Part shown: piece after piece, positions 60,900 through 64,000 of the stretch
Layout: the number at the start of each line of letters is the position of its first letter
Position numbering within the stretch: the stretch's first letter is position 1
Assembly: GCF_014779595.1 (NCBI RefSeq)
Contig: NZ_JACXZT010000017.1
Span: 55,778-119,777, forward strand
Source: Halomonas sp. ML-15
Lineage (GTDB): Bacteria > Pseudomonadota > Gammaproteobacteria > Pseudomonadales > Halomonadaceae
DNA: 64,000 nt
Direction of reading: 5' to 3'
Notes under the pieces: generated by a model
Databases searched by the model: none
What the model was told of the DNA's origin: nothing
The model's input: only the letters and a program-made list of their open reading frames with translations
Position numbers and translations under genes: made by a program

Positions 60900-61544
60900 T
60901 TAACTCTTATCGAATGTATAACCGAATTTATCAACGTCTTCTCGGTATAAAGACCTGACCAGCTCCACCATATCATCGTTAACATAAGCGCTACGATAGT
61001 CAGCTTTCTCCGAGGTGATATTTTCACGGCCGACACTTATATTTTTTCCGAGCACCGACTCCACGTATTTCATATCGGTATCCAAACTTTCAACCTTTCC
61101 GATATAATCAACCATGCTCTGTCCATCCTTGCCCAACACGAACTTGCTTTGCGGCTGAAAAACAAAGTCAACTTTGAGAATGCTCTGCTTGGCAAGCCAC
61201 TCGAACAAGAAACGTTCAAAACTCTCGAACTCGGGTATCTGATACTGTTCAGGGCGATACATCCCCATACTGTCAGTCTTACCCACTTTCGCAAAGCGAT
61301 AGGCTGAAAGTACGCGATCCCAAGGGTTCCGGACAAATGAAAAAACAAACGCCTTTACAAAGAGTTTTGGGAAGCGCGACTGGATTTCATCGGCCGTATA
61401 ATGACCAAGCGTCCGGCCATATATTGCCTTGTTCACGCTCGTTCCTGCCGCCTTGGGTATATGAATATAAATGCAGCCGGTTCGCTTCCAATAGGCATAG
61501 CGGCGAAATAGATTAATCTTGTGCTTCACATCTTTACTGTTCAT
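60900..61544 (-). CDS. Sulfotransferase family protein
   Basis: A 214-residue PAPS-dependent sulfotransferase (Sulfotransfer_2 type). The 5'-phosphosulfate loop is YIHIPKAAGTSVNKAI (about residues 25-40) and the 3'-phosphate site FSFVRNPWDRVLSAYRF (about 68-84). It probably sulfates a sugar of the glycan made by neighbouring genes; cysC at the right edge would supply PAPS. Overlaps the GT4 gene upstream by 11 bp. Normal length. Confidence 0.88.
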   Translation of the reverse strand: MNSKDVKHKINLFRRYAYWKRTGCIYIHIPKAAGTSVNKAIYGRTLGHYTADEIQSRFPKLFVKAFVFSFVRNPWDRVLSAYRFAKVGKTDSMGMYRPEQYQIPEFESFERFLFEWLAKQSILKVDFVFQPQSKFVLGKDGQSMVDYIGKVESLDTDMKYVESVLGKNISVGRENITSEKADYRSAYVNDDMVELVRSLYREDVDKFGYTFDKS

Positions 61545-62679
61545 TTACCTTCCTAGAAATGAGCTCGACATACTGTGAGGCAACAAATGAAATGGTAAAC
61601 TTCTCCAAATGCTTCTTGAGTTCATCGCTTATCCTCTTACTATCGCCATGAGAAGAAGCCACATAATGACCCTCTGGATAACGCTGTGAGATCGCTTCGG
61701 CCATTTCACGGTGATTACCGATCTCAACTAGGCTGCCGAACCTCCCATCGTCAAGGATCTCCCGAGGCCCGCTGGGGCAATCGGTAGAAATCACCTCGAT
61801 ACCGCTACCTAACGCCTCTATGAGAGCGTTTGGCAAGCCTTCCCAACGAGATGAGAAAAGGAAAACATGATAGTTCTTGATTTTATTTTCGATGTCAGGA
61901 TCAAACGACTTAAGAAAGACTCGCCTCTCAAGCCCCAGACGAATGATTTCACTCTGCAATTCGTCATGCAGCTCTCCCTCGCCATAGATGTCCAGTTCAA
62001 TATCGACACCCAGAGCATTAACTGCATGTCCGATTGCTCGAATAAGCACCTGCTGGTCTTTAGCTTGAGTCAACCGTCCGACATGAATTGCCTTAATCCT
62101 GTCGCCAGCATGGCACGAAGAGCTATCTAAATCAGGAATTTCATTTGGCAAGGCATCAAAAACAGGATTATAAATACAATGAACTCTTGAGGGAGCCAAG
62201 CCATAATAATTACACAAGGCACTCCCCGAATCTTCCGAATTAACCAATACTACTGGCGCCCTCCGACATGCAAGACCATGCAGGTGCGAAAGGCCCCTAA
62301 TTGAGAATGTGCTTTTCATGTTACGGTATTTCGCAGGAATATTAGTCCTTACGTTTGGCACCCGTACGCACCTGTATGGCCAAGCCATGAGGCAAGCGAA
62401 ATAAGCAATGATATTAGGTAAATCAGTGAAAGACATCACGACATCAGGACGATGCTGCTTGAGTAATCGGCTAATCGCAAACGCCCGTGTCAATGGGTTT
62501 CCATCTGGTATTTTTTCAACTTCGACGTCAGCGTCAAACTTATACTCTTGACCCTGCTTGGATTTCCAATAAATATAAGTGACTTCGTGCCCCAGGTCAG
62601 CAAAAGCACTCGACAATTTGACGGCAACCTTTTCGGCGCCACCGCCCCCAAACGAAGAACATACAAAAAATATTTTCAC
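61534..62679 (-). CDS. GT4 glycosyltransferase
   Basis: A 381-residue GT-B enzyme. KIFFVCSSFGGGGAEKVAVKL starts the fold (shown in part), AIHVGRLTQAKDQQVLIRAI opens the second domain, and SSRWEGLPNALIEALGSG is the donor site. It resembles GT4 enzymes of O-antigen and capsule loci. Overlaps the GT2 gene upstream by 4 bp and the sulfotransferase by 11 bp. Low GC for this genome, suggesting acquisition. Confidence 0.88.
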   Translation of the reverse strand: MKIFFVCSSFGGGGAEKVAVKLSSAFADLGHEVTYIYWKSKQGQEYKFDADVEVEKIPDGNPLTRAFAISRLLKQHRPDVVMSFTDLPNIIAYFACLMAWPYRCVRVPNVRTNIPAKYRNMKSTFSIRGLSHLHGLACRRAPVVLVNSEDSGSALCNYYGLAPSRVHCIYNPVFDALPNEIPDLDSSSCHAGDRIKAIHVGRLTQAKDQQVLIRAIGHAVNALGVDIELDIYGEGELHDELQSEIIRLGLERRVFLKSFDPDIENKIKNYHVFLFSSRWEGLPNALIEALGSGIEVISTDCPSGPREILDDGRFGSLVEIGNHREMAEAISQRYPEGHYVASSHGDSKRISDELKKHLEKFTISFVASQYVELISRKVNEQ

Positions 62680-63596
62680 GTCACTTTCTTTTGCGAAGTG
62701 GCTGGTTTTTTTGCCCCCGAGAAAGGAATCAACAACTTTATCAGCTGTTTGATGCTTACGGAGTCAAGAGATTCAAAGTATATTACGCCGAGCTCACCGA
62801 GGGAAAAATCACCACTACGCTTCCTAGCGACCAGCCATGAGAGACTTTTTCGGTTGGAAAGCCTCTTAAGGTCAGCTGCATTATTGGCATTGGGGTTACG
62901 ACGCATATGGCTCATCACCGTATTTTGTACGGGATGCACCGTCTCGACCTTTGCTTTTCCATAAATAACGCCGCTATTATCTAGCGCATAGCATGATGTC
63001 ACTATAGGAGATACCACCAGAGAGTCACATTCCAATAGCAACCTCAGCCAAAGGTCACTATCGCCGCCACGCTTGCACTTGCCTGCAGGGAACCCCCCTG
63101 CGGCAAGATAGAGATCTCGATTTATGACTACAGCATTGGTATGAAATATGTCCTTGCGTGAAAATCTCTTCAGCGCTGAATGGCAACTTATCTGCTCCTC
63201 TGCAGCATGAAAATACCCGCCCTTCTCTCCTTTAAAAATCTTCTCTCTAGACAGGCTGAAAAAACCGACATCTTGATATTTTTGTATTAGATCACGTGCG
63301 GTTTGAAGATGATTTGGATACCAAACATCATCAGCATCCAAGAAGGTTATCCATTGGTAACTTGCTCTTTCGACCCCCAGGTTTCTTGCCGCATATCCCC
63401 CTGGGCCAGGCGTATCCCTGCTAAGTATAGACACCTTTGGTGATTCATAAGCCCTGATCAACTCAGCACTCCCATCGCTGGAGCAGTCGTCGATCAGTAT
63501 CAATTCAAAGTCATCATATGTCTGAGCCAGCACCGATTCAATGGCAGCGACCACATGTTCCTTTTTATTATGCACCGGTATAATTACTGAAAACAT
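62676..63596 (-). CDS. GT2 glycosyltransferase
   Basis: A 306-residue GT-A family 2 glycosyltransferase. MFSVIIPVHNKKEHVVAAIE and LILIDDCSSDGSAELI carry the nucleotide-binding Asp; WITFLDADDVWYP holds the DxD-type metal site. It adds one sugar of the repeat unit. AT-rich codon use like the two genes before it. Confidence 0.9.
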   Translation of the reverse strand: MFSVIIPVHNKKEHVVAAIESVLAQTYDDFELILIDDCSSDGSAELIRAYESPKVSILSRDTPGPGGYAARNLGVERASYQWITFLDADDVWYPNHLQTARDLIQKYQDVGFFSLSREKIFKGEKGGYFHAAEEQISCHSALKRFSRKDIFHTNAVVINRDLYLAAGGFPAGKCKRGGDSDLWLRLLLECDSLVVSPIVTSCYALDNSGVIYGKAKVETVHPVQNTVMSHMRRNPNANNAADLKRLSNRKSLSWLVARKRSGDFSLGELGVIYFESLDSVSIKQLIKLLIPFSGAKKPATSQKKVT

Positions 63597-63631
63597 AGCA
63601 TACTTCCCGCTGGACTTAGGACGCTTACCAA

Positions 63632-64000
63632 TTAAAGCATTTGCCTAATTATTTTAGAAATCAGCGATTGCTCGTCATCTTCCATTGTCTTAAGCACTAG
63701 CTCCCCATGCAGGGGCGGCTCATAGGGACTATCAATCCCGGTGAAGTCCTTGATCTTACCCTCCCGCGCCTTCTGATACAGCCCTTTGGGGTCGCGCTGT
63801 TCGCACACGTCCAGCGGGGTGTCGACGTGGACTTCGATAAAGGCGTCATCGTCGAACAGCGCGCGTACCGCGTCGCGGTCCTTGCGGAATGGTGAGATAA
63901 AGGCAGTGATGACGATAATCCCGGCTTCGGCGAACAGTCGCGCGACCTCACCCACCCGGCGGATGTTCTCGGCGCGGTCGGCTTCGCTCATGCCGAGGTC
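63632..64000 (-). CDS. cysC: Adenylylsulfate kinase, 3' part only
   Basis: The last 122 codons of an APS kinase; the start lies beyond the right edge. [20 protein letters not shown], then [14 protein letters not shown] and [20 protein letters not shown] are CysC signatures; the C-terminus has the [12 protein letters not shown] block. It phosphorylates APS to PAPS. In a glycan locus with a sulfotransferase, it probably supplies sulfate donor for polysaccharide sulfation; CysNC fusion cannot be excluded because the N-terminus is missing. Confidence 0.92.
   Translation of the reverse strand, partial: DLGMSEADRAENIRRVGEVARLFAEAGIIVITAFISPFRKDRDAVRALFDDDAFIEVHVDTPLDVCEQRDPKGLYQKAREGKIKDFTGIDSPYEPPLHGELVLKTMEDDEQSLISKIIRQML

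Overview
The window looks like the chromosome of a halophilic gammaproteobacterium, most likely Halomonas or a close relative. The evidence is high GC, REP-like repeats, Halomonas/Pseudomonas-type proteins, and a housekeeping block in the order known from Pseudomonas: metZ-purF-cvpA-dedD(SPOR)-folC-accD-(trpA-trpB)-trpF-truA-fimV-asd-leuB-leuD-leuC-LysR. No rRNA, tRNA, CRISPR array or insertion sequence was recognised.

Layout: (1) 1-2.3 kb: 5' part of fliD, a PAS-GGDEF diguanylate cyclase and REP-like repeats. (2) 2.3-24.4 kb: the housekeeping block, all on the minus strand, interrupted between trpF and trpB by a 4.1-kb RiPP cluster (11118-15241). This cluster has three small precursors with lasso-type leader motifs, an asparagine-synthetase-like cyclase, and a protein joining a phosphoribosyltransferase-like domain to a PqqD-like leader-binding domain (RRE). 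(3) 24.6-34.5 kb: a LysR regulator and a plus-strand catabolic operon: Rieske oxygenase, SDR, betaine-type binding protein, GMC dehydrogenase, ferredoxin reductase, aldehyde dehydrogenase, class II aldolase and a GlxA-like AraC regulator. It probably degrades a quaternary amine or related osmolyte. (4) 34.6-36.5 kb: an unknown polytopic membrane protein and a YbeL-like zinc-ribbon protein.

(5) 36.5-52.6 kb: a large lasso-peptide locus. Divergent arms hold a nucleotidyltransferase, an ABC exporter, an HPr-kinase-like enzyme and an O-antigen-ligase-like protein (minus), and a CobS-like AAA+ ATPase, a CobT-like VWA protein, cyclase, precursor A1, RRE, leader peptidase and precursor A2 (plus). 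A further minus-strand group holds kinase C, a 55-codon precursor A3, kinase B and an ATP-grasp enzyme. All three precursors here end in serine and three HPr-kinase-like enzymes are present, which fits the C-terminal serine phosphorylation known for paeninodin-type lasso peptides. The AAA+/VWA pair coupled to the cyclase is, to my knowledge, not a described part of lasso pathways. (6) 52.6-64.0 kb: a minus-strand surface-polysaccharide locus: nucleotide-sugar dehydrogenase, galE, hydroxyacid dehydrogenase, HpcH/HpaI-type aldolase, initiating sugar-phosphate transferase, four glycosyltransferases, a Wzy-like protein, a sulfotransferase and cysC, suggesting a sulfated glycan. The lasso locus lies between this region and the ligase gene.

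All identifications come from reading motifs and gene order. No database search was run. Family assignments are established knowledge applied by eye, and product structures are inference.
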